This document shows, one piece after another, positions 1 to 11,156 of a DNA stretch of 64,000 nucleotides. Each line of letters opens with the position of its first letter. Within the stretch, counting starts at the first letter, position 1. The notes below the pieces were generated by a model that saw only the letters and a list, made by a program, of their open reading frames with translations, ran no database searches and had not been told where the DNA came from. The position numbers and the translations under genes were made by a program. The stretch is from Falciphora oryzae. Its lineage: Eukaryota > Ascomycota > Sordariomycetes > Magnaporthales > Magnaporthaceae. Location of the stretch: positions 1,591,590 to 1,655,589 of the forward strand of contig JNVV01000002.1 in the NCBI GenBank assembly GCA_000733355.1, in the 5' to 3' direction.

Positions 1-276
1 CTGACCGATGACCAGCTCGAGTCGCTCGCGCACTTCTACCACCAGCGCACCCCGTCCGTCTGGTCCAGCCAGTACCCCTGCCCCGTGCGCTGGGGGCCGG
101 ACCTGACGCTCGAGGGCAAGCGCCGCAAGATGGGCAAGTTCATCGGCCTCAGGGGCTGCGAGAGCCCCATCGTGCTCGGGACGCCCGAGGAGCTGCTGGA
201 CGAGGCCAGGCGGCACGCCGCCACGGCAGACGACGCCGACGAGGCGTTCAAGCGCAAGTTTGACTTCTACCATTGA
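1..276 (+). CDS. 3' end of conserved fungal protein of unknown function (5' truncated)
   Basis: Frame 1 is open from the first base to a TGA at 274-276 and gives the last 91 residues of a protein whose start lies outside the window. The end is hydrophilic, with a Trp/Tyr/His-rich part (AHFYHQRTPSVW, then PCPVRWGPD) followed by KRRKMGKFIGLRGCESP and an Ala/Asp-rich helix ending KRKFDFYH. It reads as genuine coding sequence, but I cannot name a domain. It converges on SEC66, whose stop lies about 785 bp downstream. No membrane segment or targeting signal is visible in this fragment. Confidence 0.7.
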   Translation: MTDDQLESLAHFYHQRTPSVWSSQYPCPVRWGPDLTLEGKRRKMGKFIGLRGCESPIVLGTPEELLDEARRHAATADDADEAFKRKFDFYH

Positions 277-1061
277 GAGGAGGGGGGAGCATCTCTCCTT
301 TTCTTTGTGCGAGTCCATCGAGCCGTGTCCGTCTTCGGTCAACTGCCTACGGCTTCTTTGTTTCGTCGTCAAGGCACATCACCCCGAGTCTCGATCCTTC
401 CTTTCCGCTCTCGGCAATCCTTTCGGGCAGCAGAACCACTAGATACATTATTTTGCGGCTTTGTTAATTTTGTTTCGGTTTATTTTTCCTTGTTGATTTC
501 TTATCTCACCCTCCTGTTTTGCGAGTTTGCAAGTTCTTTGAACTAGGAGGTTTTGACTGGCGGTCGCATTCCAATAGCGTCCCAATACATACACAGCACG
601 GCGTTGCATGTGGTTCCTCAATAATAACACCCGGTTTCTACTTTCTACCACCGCAGTAGATGTCTCCATTGAAACGCCTGTTCTGACCACGAGCGACGAC
701 AGTAGAATGTTGAGTGCAACATGACGCTAGGAAGAAAAATCAATAAGCAGACTTATTTACACCGCCCTGGCGCAATGTGGTGTGCCATACTAGCCATCCC
801 TAGAAGTACGGCAGGCGTGGTACCAGGCAAGGTATTGAGCCATGTGGTATACAAAGTTTAGAAGCCAGTGTTGTCCCCGTAAACGCCACGCGTCAGATGC
901 CAGCTTGGTAGTGCAACCAACATCCCCAGCCGTGGCCACAAGAGATGCCAAGTCGGCGCCTTTCCCGGTTCGCGAATCGAATCGTGCGTAGGGCCTTTGA
1001 CGATCGAGGCTGGAAATGAATAAACAAAAGGCTGACGCCGTCTCTCGAGACGGGTCAGCTC
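277..1061. other. intergenic, convergent 3' flanks
   Basis: Between two converging genes. The part around 450-540 is T-rich, as expected for 3' UTR or termination sequence. Only short overlapping ORFs without coding character occur. No RNA gene or repeat was recognised. Confidence 0.5.
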
Positions 1062-2026
1062 TTATTTCCTGCCCTTCTTCTTCTTAGAACTCGAAGGGGT
1101 AGGCGGGGCGACAGGGGCGGGGGTGGACGCGCGCGATGCGGCATCAACAAGGACGCCGTCGTCCTCGCTGCTGGCCGTCTTGGTGCTGCTCGCGTTGGTG
1201 GCGACCGGGGAGGAAGGAGAGGGCTTGGCGTCGCCGGTGGCGGCGCTGGAAGCATCATCGTCGGCGTCGAGCTCCTTCATGAAGTCGGTCTGGATGGCAG
1301 CCCGTCGCTTTTCCCACCAGGCCTTCTCGGACTCGGCCTGCGCTTGGATCTCGTCGAGCCGCTTGCGCAGCACCGTGTTGGCCGCGATCTCGTTGGCCGA
1401 CTGGAAGATGGTCTGACCCCAGTTGGGAGCGAGTGCATTGGCCTGGCAACAAAGGGGAGTTTCATAAACACGTCAGCTTCGGCCTGTTTGGAGAGGGGTC
1501 AAGGGGGTCGGCGCAAAAGGGGGGGCGCCGGAATAAGCTCACCTCCATCACGACGTCGCGCAGCTCCTCCTCCATCTCCTTCTCGGCGCGGCTGAAGCGC
1601 TGCCACAGGTCGTCACCGACGCTCCCCCTGGCGAGCAGGGAGCTGCATGCGGCCTTGGCGGTGCGGATCTGGATGATGCGGTGGATGTCCTCGACGGCGC
1701 GGCGCAGCAGGGCGGCGCGCAACACGCTCTCGGGGACCTTGGACTCCTTCTCATTTCCATCTTCGGAATCCAGGTGTAGCAGAGAAAGGTAGATGTTGCG
1801 CTGCAGGTGCGGCGGGAACCAGGGCGCAAGATTGGCGCTTTGCGCTGAGACAAAGACAAAGGCACGTCAGCGAACCTGGAGCAGCCGGGTAAAAAGAAGG
1901 GGGCCGGGCATGCTACATACTGGCCTTCCGTTTCCTGTAGACGCTCGAGAAGGTGACGAAGGTGCCGCCGAGGACGAGAATGTATGAGAAAGGGAGCACT
2001 AGGCTCATCCAGTCTATGCCGAACAT
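1062..2026 (-). CDS. SEC66: Sec66/Sec71-type subunit of the ER post-translational translocon (Sec62/63 complex)
   Basis: Three exons on the minus strand: 2026-1921, 1844-1543 and 1442-1062, with introns 1845-1920 (GTATGT..CAG) and 1443-1542 (GTGAGC..CAG). The product is about 262 aa. The N-terminus (MFGIDWMSLVLPFSYILVL) is a single membrane anchor, followed by VYRKRK. The next segment, NLAPWFPPHLQRNIYLSLLH, and then LLRRAVEDIHRIIQIR are hallmarks of Sec66. The rest is a helical cytosolic domain with an Ala/Ser-rich tail ending in KKKKGRK. In yeast Sec66 works with Sec62, Sec63 and Sec72 to import proteins into the ER after translation. The fungal protein is longer than yeast Sec66 (about 206 aa) because of the low-complexity C-terminus. 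It is divergent from NPL4. Confidence 0.9.
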
Positions 2027-2710
2027 GATGGCGGGATGCCGGCTGGCACGCTTTTTTCGTTTCCCGTTGGTTGTTCTCTCGTGGTCTATACACTCTTAAT
2101 TTCTGTTGCAAAGTTGTGTCGTGTCGTGTTCGTGCGGCGAGACGAGATCGGTCGCTTGGGCGGGTGCAGAGAGTGGTGGAAGGCGGCATAGAAATTATTT
2201 CAAGATGACAACTAACACCCGACAGCGTGTATCTTAGAGGTGGCTCTCATCAATGTGTCCACTTCCTTCAAACGCCGTGGCTGTGCGGGCTGTCCCCTGC
2301 AATCCTCCCCAAAGACGGACTGGCTCCACCGGCTCCACTTTATCACTGTTAACTCGTGCTTCGCCCAAGCTTTCTGGAGCTTGGGCACCCCACCACCAAG
2401 TCCCCTCTGACGACAGGCAGAACAGGGGACGACGTAATTAGGAGGCATCGAGGCCCAGGTACCTCTTTGATTCAACAACGTCAAGCCTTCCACCTAACTA
2501 TAGTCTCCGCCTCCCAGGAACAAACCGGCCCACCGCATACTAACCAACGCTCTGTACCTCGAGATTCAAGCAGGCCGACAACGAAGCCTCGACTGCTTTG
2601 CGCACCAGCATTCACTCCCACAACCCCCGCCCGTCCAACCTCGTCGTCGGAACGCAGCGACTGAGGCCCCTGCACACGACACCCCGCTGGTAGCCCTCGT
2701 CTCGCCCACC
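2027..2710. promoter_or_regulatory. divergent promoter region SEC66 / NPL4
   Basis: About 680 bp separate the two start codons. The NPL4 side (2480-2700) is C/T- and A/C-rich, typical of fungal leaders. No TATA box or specific factor site stands out. Confidence 0.4.
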
Positions 2711-4964
2711 ATGCTGCTGCGGCTACGCGGGCCGGACGGCATGCTGCGCCTCGAGGTCGACAAAAAGGACAACTTCTCCAAGCTCGGCGAACAGGTGCGC
2801 AGAAGCCACGCCCGCCCCCGCTCTTGGCTCGCGTGCTAACTCGCGGCGGCCGGCCCGCTCCGCAGCTGCTTCCCAAGCTCCCCTCCACCGTCGACCCCAA
2901 GACCATCACCCTCTCCAACGCGCCCGGCTCCCAGGGCGACAGGAAATACCTCAAGGATATTGCGCAGTACCCCGTGGGAGCCATAGGCCTCAAGTACGCT
3001 GGCGCCCCCGTGCACCCCGCCTGGACGAGAAAAGGAACTAACTCCGCCTTCTGGTCCTGCTGTTGCGCAGCCATGGCGACCTCATCTTTATAGACTACAA
3101 GCACCAGGGCTCAGATGCCGCCAACGGCCATGACGATGGCGCCTCTCAGCTTGCGTCTTCGACAAACCGCCTGAACGGCAAGCCCGTCCTTCCGACCGAG
3201 GATCTCCCCATAGACCCCCTGCCCGCGCCCGCCTCGCCGACCGCCGAGCGCGTCAAGAACCCCTGGGAGGCCGTCCGGCAGTCCCCGCTAGACGACAGGC
3301 TCGACAAGAAGGACGGCAAGATCCCGCGCAAGCGCGATGGCAAGATGTGCCGCCACGGGCCCAAGGGCATGTGTGACTACTGCCAGCCCCTCGACCCGTT
3401 TGACGCCAGCTACCTAGCCGACAAGAAGATCAAGTACCTGTCGATGCACTCGCACCTGCGCAAGATCAACTCGGCCACCAACAAGCCCGAACTAGGGAGC
3501 TCCTTCATCCCGCCCCTCGCCGAACCCTACTACCGCGTCAAGCGCGACTGTCCGTCAGGCCACCCGCAGTGGCCCGAGGGCATATGCAGCAAATGCCAGC
3601 CCAGCGCCATCACCCTGCAGCCCCAGCCCTTCCGCATGGTCGACCATGTCGAGTTCGCCTCGCCGTCTATCGTGGACACCTTTATCAACGCATGGCGTGT
3701 CTCGGGTGGCCAGCGCTTCGGCATTCTCTATGGCAAGTACACCGAGTACGACGTCGTGCCTCTCGGCATAAAGGCGGTTGTAGAGGCCATCTACGAGCCG
3801 CCTCAGGTTTGCGAGACGGACGGCGTCTCGCTAAACCCCTGGGACAATGAGAAGGACGTACGCGAGGTGGCGCGATTTTGCGGCCTGGAGCCCGTCGGCG
3901 CCGTCTGGTCCGATCTCGTTGATGCGGGCGCCGGTGACGGCTCCGTCATCTGCAAGCGGCACGCCGACTCGTACTACCTCTCGTCGCTTGAGGTCTGCTT
4001 CGCCGCGCGCATGCAGGCCCAGCATCCCAAGCCAAGCAAGTGGAGCGACACAGGCCGCTTTGGCTCCAACTTCATCACTTGCGTCATATCCGGCAACGAG
4101 CAGGGCGAGATCTCCATCTCAGCTTACCAGGTGTCCAACGATGCGGTCGAGATGGCGCGGGCTGACATTGTTGAACCGTCGGCCGACCCAAACGTCATGC
4201 TGGTGCGCGAAGAGGAGGAGGATGACGGGTCCAAGAGCAGGACCCGGTACATACCCGAGGTCTTCTACCGCAGGATAAACGAGTACGGCGCCAACGTGCA
4301 GGAGAATGCGAAGCCTTCATTCCCGGTCGAGTATCTATACGTCACCCTGACCCACGGCTTCCCGGACGCAGCCAAGCCCATCTTCACTAATACGGGCTTT
4401 CCCATCGAGAATCGCGAGTACATGGGTGAGAGCCAGGAGCACTCATCGGCCTCCAAAGCCCTCAAGGTTCACCAGAAGGCCGACTCAGAAGGCCTCCAGG
4501 TGTCCAATTTCCACCTGCTTTGCTTCCTGCACCAGATGGGAGTGCTGTCCAAGGCGAGTCCAAGCCCATACCCCCATGCCTGAAATGGGGCAAGAAATCG
4601 GCCAACATGCTAATCTCGGGCCTCCATACAGGATGAGGAGAGCCTGCTCTGCTGTGTGGCCACGCAAAACGACCTAGCCGACGCGTTCCAGCTGCGTAGC
4701 ACAACCGGGTGGCAGACGCTGCTGGCTATTCTGCAATCGACCGGTGAGAGACCCCCCAAGCGCTCCCGCTCCGGATGGGATGAAGGACGAGATTTGTCTG
4801 CTGCTGCTGCTGCTACTCGTTCTGCTTCTGGCTCTTCTGTCCAGCATCCCGGCCGTGATCCTTCCGCAGACGATGCTGCTCATGAACGACTTGCTAAGCG
4901 CTTTGCCGCCGTTAGGCTGAACGCACATGGCGATCGGGACCGCCCCAAACCACACGGCGTCTAG
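2711..4964 (+). CDS. NPL4: Npl4, Cdc48/p97 ubiquitin-substrate cofactor
   Basis: Four exons: 2711-2794, 2866-2993, 3071-4553 and 4632-4964, giving about 675 aa. The N-terminus ([16 protein letters not shown]) is the ubiquitin-like UBX-type fold that contacts Cdc48. Residues near 164-175 ([12 protein letters not shown]) and a second cluster ([17 protein letters not shown]) form the NPL4 zinc finger region. From about residue 260 comes the MPN-like domain ([17 protein letters not shown]) and the conserved C-terminal domain ([15 protein letters not shown]). With Ufd1 and Cdc48 it unfolds ubiquitinated substrates in ERAD, membrane transcription-factor release and chromatin extraction. The third intron (4554-4631) begins with GC rather than GT; exon joining there restores [13 protein letters not shown]. 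The Ala/Ser/Arg-rich C-terminal tail is lineage specific and its exact end is less certain. Confidence 0.93.
4554..4631 (+). other. GC-AG intron in NPL4
   Basis: Exon 3 ends ..TCCAAG, followed by GCGAGT. The intron closes at ATACAG before GATGAGGAG. Splicing here keeps frame and rebuilds a conserved motif. No GT donor in the neighbourhood does so. Confidence 0.75.
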
Positions 4965-5828
4965 CGCAGTCCAGACCGCATGCCCTCATATCAGTGCGCT
5001 TACGCGGTGCCTGCTAAAAAAAAAAAAAAAAAAATAAGGAGAGAATTTGATTCGGGATGGGATCTGGTTTTTTGTGAAATAACCTTTAAAGGTGTGGAAT
5101 AAAACGGCGGCGCGAGTTCTGGGCAGGCGTTTTGGTGGCTTTTACCTGGCGGTAGACCGTGGGGATCCGGCACATAACCTGACTGTGGTGGCCGAGTGCC
5201 ATAGCCCATCCTCACCGTGTCGAACAGACGTGTTCCATGATGGTGGTGATTTGGCCTTAGAAAAAGAAAAAAAAAATAGAAAAAAAAATACATTTAAAGT
5301 CACATAAATCTGGGAGGAAAGGGGCACCCGGTTTCCTTTGTCCCTTCTGACCACATTATCTAACAAGACTAAGATTCATGGAGTCTAGAGGGCTGCAACG
5401 GGGGGGTGAAGCCCCTGATTAACGTCTACATTAGTCAATCGTTGTTCATGCTTTGCAACTAGTCCAGCTAAGTTCCGATAGAATAGCACGAAATCAAACC
5501 CCAAAGGTGTTGTGTAGTGTACCATCTTTCGGTCGTATCCAACTGGAAACTCCAAGGGTTCTCCTTCTCTTTTTCTCTCCCTCTCTATGTACCTTTTATT
5601 CTTCTTTTTTTCTTTATCTCTATTTTTTACTTTTATTGTTCACATGTAGCCTCCTTCCCTCTCTAGGCCTCATAGCACCATCATTTGCGACCCCCTCGCG
5701 GCGGCAAAGTCTAGACGATCGCCTCTCCAAGGCACACCCACGGGGAAAAAAAGTACTGTCTATCGCCTTACACTGCCACAGATCTGGGAGGACAACTGGC
5801 GTGGTCTCGGGCCCAAAGATAGGGCCGC
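4965..5828. other. intergenic, convergent 3' flanks of NPL4 and FRS2
   Basis: Contains an A19 run at 5016-5034, further A-rich tracts at 5262-5290 and a T-rich stretch around 5570-5640, consistent with 3' end formation on both strands. No gene is supportable. Confidence 0.5.
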
Positions 5829-7517
5829 TTAGTCCTTGTCTAGCCTCACGGCCGGGTTTGTGGCGATGAAGTTGAGGTCAACCTTGTGGCCCAGCAGCTC
5901 CCTGATGTTGGAAATGCCGTACTTGATCATGGTCGGGCGCTCCAGACTCAGACCCCAGCCGTAGACCCTCATGTCCTTGGGCAGGCCCATGGACTCAAGC
6001 ATTTCGGGGCGGAACATGCCGCTGTTGCCAATCTCAACCAATTTACCCAACCCCTGGTGGTATGCGAAAATCTCCATGCTGGGCTCGGTGTAAGGGTTGT
6101 AGGCGGGCTTGAACTGCAGGTCTGTGAGACCCATCTTGTTGAAGAAGATCTCCATGAACTCCATGAGACCTCCCAGCGCCAGGCCGTAGTCAGCGATGAC
6201 GCCTTCGACCTGGTGGAATTCGGCCAGATGCGTAGCGTCGACCGTCTCGTTACGGAACACGCGGTCGATGGAGAAGTAGCGCGCGGGCGGCGGGCGGCCG
6301 TCGGGGCCCTTAGTACTAGCGAGGCAGTGCAGCATAGCCGTCGAGATGGCCGTCGTGTGCGTGCGCAGCACCAGGCGCAGAGACTCGTCGGGCGACCAGG
6401 GGTACCGGTAGCCTATGGAGCCGTACTTGCCCGACTCGTGCACCTGCCGGACGTTTTTCCAGTACTCGTCGTAATCGGCCTGGGCGGTGGCGTTATCGGG
6501 AGAGGGGCGTGGCGGGTCGGCGGTCTTGGGGTCCGAGATGTAGAAGGTGTCCTGCAGGTCGCGGGCGGGGTGCTGCTGGGGCACGTACAGAGCATCGAAA
6601 TTCCAGAAGCCCGACTCGACGTACCTGTCCGTCGGCATCTCCTCGAAGCCCATCTCAAAGAAAATCTGGCGGAATTCGGTGCGGACCTTGCTGAGGGGGT
6701 GCAGGGCGCCGGCGTCCTGGTTGGCGCCGAGAGCGTTGAAGTTGTACGGCTTGAAGGTGGCCGTCTTCCAGGCGCCCGAGGCCAGCATCTCGGCCGTAAG
6801 GTCCGTCTCCTCCTTTGCGATCTCTAGCGCAAACTTAGGGCCCTTAGACAGCTCGAAACTGATAACCTTTTGCGACCTAATAAGCTTGCGCTTCTTGAGG
6901 TCCGCGAGCACCTTGGTGTCCGGGTGGGTGCGCGAGGATTTGATAGTGAGGAGCTGCTCGCGCGTGACGTCCTGGATCGATTCCGCCTACACGAGGGAGA
7001 GGGAGAGCGCGCGCTTTAGCGTCGGCACAAACATCAAATAGCTAGCTCAGGCTGGCTGGTCGACAGCCTCGGACCGGGACTGCACTTCATTGGGCCAAAC
7101 GGGCGGACTCACCACAGCCATGAGCTTCTTGCCGTCCTTGGTCTTGGAGATCCACTTCTCCTTGAAGGCCTTGCCCTGGCCCAGCTTGGTGACGGTCTTG
7201 TCTCCGACAGCCTGCTCGAGCTCGGAGACAGTGAGACCCTCGACGGCAGCGCGCAATGCTTCGAAAACACGAGCCTCGTGGCTGCCATTGGCGGCGATCT
7301 TCTCGGCCTCAGGCTCTAGGAGGCACTCTTCTCGTTCGATGGTCTTGTAAGCCACCATGGACCGTGAGCCGAGCCGGTCGAGCGCGCTCTTGAGCTCGAC
7401 GAACTTGGCATCTGGAAAGGTCTCGGCAGTGAGCGTGGGTTCCTTCTGGGCAAGGGCCGCCAGAATGTCCGACGTTAGGTCTCCCGAGGAGAGGCCGAGG
7501 CTATTTGAGGCTGACAT
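5829..7517 (-). CDS. FRS2: cytosolic phenylalanyl-tRNA synthetase alpha subunit
   Basis: Two exons, 7517-7113 and 6986-5829, with intron 6987-7112 (GTGAGT..TAG). The product is about 520 aa, close to the yeast alpha subunit. The N-terminal 135 residues are winged-helix tRNA/DNA-binding-like ([20 protein letters not shown]). The catalytic class II core follows: [21 protein letters not shown] (motif 1 region), [13 protein letters not shown], motif 2 at about residue 375 ([21 protein letters not shown]) and motif 3 at about 475 ([11 protein letters not shown]). It charges tRNA-Phe as an alpha2beta2 enzyme with Frs1 in the cytosol. All three class II motifs are present. It is divergent from the DUF1746 gene. 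Confidence 0.95.
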
Positions 7518-8195
7518 GGCGGGCCAGCGAGACGTGGGTTGGTTTGCAGGGGAGGACGCAGAGTGAAAAAAAAAGAGAGAATGAGATGGAGGTGGGAGTG
7601 TAAAGGAAAGCGTTTCTCCTGTGAAGCAGGTCAGTGAACGTGCGATTGAGACCCGCGCCTTCCTCCTTTTTTCCTCTCTTCTGTCTTGAACTTTTTTTCC
7701 CTCCTCTCCTTTGTTTGACTCACCGGCCGTTCAAGCGGTTGCTCCCATGAATCACAGACGAATTCGGAAGGAACGGCGGGCAGGTAATACAGCACGGGTT
7801 GGTGTCGTTGCGCCCGGGCATGCGTCACACAATATCGTGCGCCCAAATGGTGGGGCACCGTATGGAGGGAGGGGTGCAAGACGGACCGCGAAGGCGCCTG
7901 TGTCGGAGCTCCACCTCTGTCTGCTGGGAGACCCACATTTCCACCCAACTGGGATCGCTCTTGGCGGCACATGGATTTCAATTGCAGCACAAGGAGGAAA
8001 GCCTGCCGCCCATGTCTTTCGAGCTAACAACTCCGTATGACGCGCCCCCTGTTCGGGCACACACATTCTCTCCAACCCCGATCCGCCTCGAACCCACTCG
8101 TTCCGGGCCATCCCAGGCGCAACCGGGACATGTTCGCGCCACCTACGGCACCAGTGCACTGAGCCCGACCCCCGGGCATGAGCGCCTGACAAGCT
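7518..8195. promoter_or_regulatory. divergent promoter region FRS2 / DUF1746 gene
   Basis: About 680 bp between start codons. T- and C-rich on the FRS2 side (7660-7720). Long antisense ORFs here lack coding character. No known site was assigned. Confidence 0.35.
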
Positions 8196-9287
8196 ATGAA
8201 CCACGATGATGCCGTCGCCGGCTCGAGCTCTCGGGGCCCCGGGCCGTCCCGCCTGGACACCGATCGAGACTCTATCCAGGACTCGGATCCGCCCTTCCTG
8301 CTGCCGCCCGAGTCGGCCGCCCAGAGGCGAAAGGCCGGCATGCACCGCAAGTTCCAGTTCATGACCCATCTCATGACGAACCTGGACGCCCTCGTCTACG
8401 CCGAGATCTGTGCCCTCTACTACATGGAGTAAGCCCGCGCCCAGCACCGTTCGCCTATCTGCGCATCCTTGCTGATCCGCCGCAGCTGCTCGTTCCTCCG
8501 CCTGCTCATCCGCGTGCTCGTCCAGTCCTTCTTTCTGAGCCCAAAGTCGGACGAGTTCGTGTTACTGATGCCGACGCACCGGCCCCACGTCGTGGCTGTC
8601 TTGGCTCCAAACCTCCTGTGCATGCTGCTGCACCTCCTGACTTCGCTGCCCGTGGCTGGCGAGCCCACCCGCGGCTACCTGCACGGTGGTGTCATTATCG
8701 ACTTCGTCGGTGAGAAGGCTCCGACTTCCAAGCTCAAGCTTTTACTGCTCGACACGGTGGTGCTGGCCCTGCAGTGTGCCATGCTAGCCATCCATGCCGA
8801 GAGGGAACGCCTGCGCAAGGTGGTCAAGCCCGCCGGGCATGTCCTCGGGACCACGTCTCAGGATGGCGAGGACTCCGAGGCTGCTGCCACCAGCCCAACC
8901 ACGCCCGGAGCGGCTGACCATGACGCTGCCGAGAGGGGATTTTCGAGGGCCGCGCCGAGAACATCCAGAACAGGAGACGATATAGAGCTTCAGCCACTGC
9001 CACCACGCAGAGGCGCGCGGCTTGCCCAAGTCTCAGCACATCGCCGGCGGCCTCCAGACCTCAGCGACTATATGCTGTCTGGAAATGCCGTCCTGGGTGA
9101 TTTCCACGTGCTGCATGCCCTCCGCACAGCCGGCAATGACTACCAGAGCGCCGCTGCCCAGTCGCTACAGAGCATCGGATATGCTACGACCCTGGCTCGT
9201 CTGGTCGCGGAGCCGAGGTCGAGACTGATAAGACTCCGTGCACAACGAAGAGAGCAGCAGCAGCAACAGGGAAACGGCATGGTATAG
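8196..9287 (+). CDS. DUF1746-family membrane protein, possible Dsc E3-ligase subunit (Dsc4-like)
   Basis: Two exons, 8196-8428 and 8486-9287 (intron GTAAGC..GCAG), giving about 344 aa. The N-terminal 45 residues are disordered. RRKAGMHRKFQFMTHLMTNLD..LYYMDCSFLRLLIR is the conserved DUF1746 core and contains hydrophobic segments. Further hydrophobic stretches (VVAVLAPNLLCMLLHLLTSL and LLLLDTVVLALQCAMLAIH) suggest about three to four membrane spans. The C-terminal half is low complexity. In fission yeast a DUF1746 protein (Dsc4) belongs to the Golgi Dsc ubiquitin ligase that processes SREBP; I assign that role only by family membership recalled from knowledge. It ends 116 bp from RCL1, tail to tail. 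Confidence 0.75.
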
Positions 9288-9403
9288 CAGTGTGCAGCGT
9301 CTTTCTGCTTTCCCCTCCATCTGTCGCGCCGGGCTTCGGGGCTGTTGATATACCCCCTTTTTTTCTTGTAATAATTGTTTTTCTTGTATTGATCCGTTTC
9401 GGC

Positions 9404-10603
9404 TCAAGCTATCTTACGTCCCACGTTGCCGACGCCGGCGCCCTTCACTGACACCATCATGTCGTCTGTGTCGTCTTCGCCAACCGGCCGCAGGCCCCAA
9501 CTACTGGCTCCAAATTTCCTCAGGTCCCTTGCCAGGCCGATTGTTTCTGCGTCCATAATCTCGCTGCCGATCCTGAGACGGCCGACGTCCTCGGAGCCCA
9601 TTGCCATGAGCGTCAGCACTGTCCGCGCCGCTGCCCAGCTGACACAGCCCCCCTTTGCGATTGCCTCAAGGAGTTGGTGCGCGCACTGAACGCCGAGATC
9701 CTCGGGCAACGCGCCACCGCGGGCCGGGGATACCACGTCGGCTGAGTAGACGACCCCAGGAACACTAGACTCGGCCACCAGACTCAGCCCGAAACCGATG
9801 CCGATTTTGTTCCTGGCATCGTCCTTTCCTGGAGAGGTTTCTCCGATTTTAATCTCTCCCGTCAGCGCGTTGAGAACGGACCGAGCCGCATGTATCATCC
9901 TCTTGTTGTTGGAGGCCGAGACACCAGTGGAGTAGGCAACGCCGCCAATGCGTTTTATCCTGCCGGGGCTTCGGTTCATGTGCAGCGTCTTTGGTAGACG
10001 GACCTGGCTGGCGAAGCGCATCTCCACGACGCCGCCGCCGCGACGGTCACCAAAGCCGGCGCACGACCGTTGCCTGACCAGCAGGTCGATGCGGGCTGGC
10101 GGGATGCCGAAGAGGCCATACAGGGGTAGGACGGCCAGGCGGAAAGAGTCGACCGACATGTCGCCCAGCTCTGTGGCGGCTGTTATGACGCCCGGGCCGG
10201 AGAAGCGCACGTTCATGTGTGCCTTTGAGAACGGCGCCAGCAGGGCGAGCGGGATGAGGAAGTAGGAGATGCCGCGGCGGTTCGTCTCTGACAGGGTGTA
10301 CTCGATGACATCGCCATGGGCGGAGGCGCCGGCGCCGGGAACGCTGCCGGTGATGAGGCCCGGGTGGTAGGTCATGGTGGTTCCGGTGTAGGAGATCTGG
10401 ATGGAGCTGCCGTTGGTGACGGCCTCGAGCAGGCGCAGAAAGGAGATCTCGTAGGGCGCCAGGCCGGGCGCGGTCGGCGACGAGCTGCGGATTCCCGAGA
10501 TGTGGACTGGCTTGCCCGTGAGCGTTGACAGCACGAGTCGCTGCGTGAGGTGGCGGTGGCCCGTGAATCGGACGTAGCCGGGGGCAGAAGAGGTGGTCGC
10601 CAT
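9404..10603 (-). CDS. RCL1: RNA 3'-terminal phosphate cyclase-like protein Rcl1 (18S rRNA processing)
   Basis: A single uninterrupted exon encodes 399 aa, the usual length. The start (YVRFTGHRHLTQRLVLSTLTGKP) and the internal motifs HPGLITG, RRGISYFLIPLALLAPFSK and SFRLAVLPLYGLFGI place it in the RCL1 branch of the cyclase superfamily rather than in the true RtcA cyclase. Rcl1 associates with the GTPase Bms1 in the nucleolar small-subunit processome and is needed for early pre-rRNA cleavage. The Rcl1 branch is generally regarded as lacking cyclase activity. It converges with the DUF1746 gene and is divergent from the PPR-like gene. Confidence 0.93.
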   Translation of the reverse strand: MATTSSAPGYVRFTGHRHLTQRLVLSTLTGKPVHISGIRSSSPTAPGLAPYEISFLRLLEAVTNGSSIQISYTGTTMTYHPGLITGSVPGAGASAHGDVIEYTLSETNRRGISYFLIPLALLAPFSKAHMNVRFSGPGVITAATELGDMSVDSFRLAVLPLYGLFGIPPARIDLLVRQRSCAGFGDRRGGGVVEMRFASQVRLPKTLHMNRSPGRIKRIGGVAYSTGVSASNNKRMIHAARSVLNALTGEIKIGETSPGKDDARNKIGIGFGLSLVAESSVPGVVYSADVVSPARGGALPEDLGVQCAHQLLEAIAKGGCVSWAAARTVLTLMAMGSEDVGRLRIGSEIMDAETIGLARDLRKFGASSWGLRPVGEDDTDDMMVSVKGAGVGNVGRKIA

Positions 10604-11156
10604 CTTGGAGACGCGGCAAGCCGCCCAAGCTGAGTTCCTTGACCTCTTTTTCTCGCGCGCTCTCGCTCTATCACTGCGCCGCGCGCCGCCTTATACGCAG
10701 GCACCAGGGATTTCCCCCAGTTGTCGGCACTGTTTGGGTCTAGAAGGACAGAGGCAGGCGGTCAGGTAGCTTGCTTGCGCTGAAATGCCCGGCTGTGGCG
10801 GCCAAGACAGGCAATTGAAGAACAAATCCTCGATCTGTCGCTGGCTCTCCTTCGCGCAGGCCTGAACTTTTCGCGGCCCTCACCCAACCCTTTTTTATGG
10901 GTCAATGGAATCACAGGCCCAGACGCCATTCCTTATCTCCACGACTAGATAAGAGACCCGACCCACTTGAGCTCTGAGGTGGAAGAGAGAAGATTGAAGA
11001 CAAAAAAAAAAAAATGACGAGCAAAAAAGCTTCATTGAGACGGCTCAAAAGTGGCCCCTGTAGTATTTCGAGGTCGGCAACCAAGCAAAGCTCCTGCACC
11101 GAACCTTAGCACAGATGGCAAATGGCCCACGACGCACGCCGTAGCCGCCTTGCCCG
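10604..11156. promoter_or_regulatory. divergent promoter region RCL1 / PPR-like gene
   Basis: About 550 bp. Contains a short A-run at 11001-11013. No specific regulatory site was identified. Confidence 0.35.

Noticed and set aside
5886..6827. 313-codon plus-strand ORF opposite FRS2
   Set aside because: It is the antisense shadow of the conserved catalytic core. No independent protein features.
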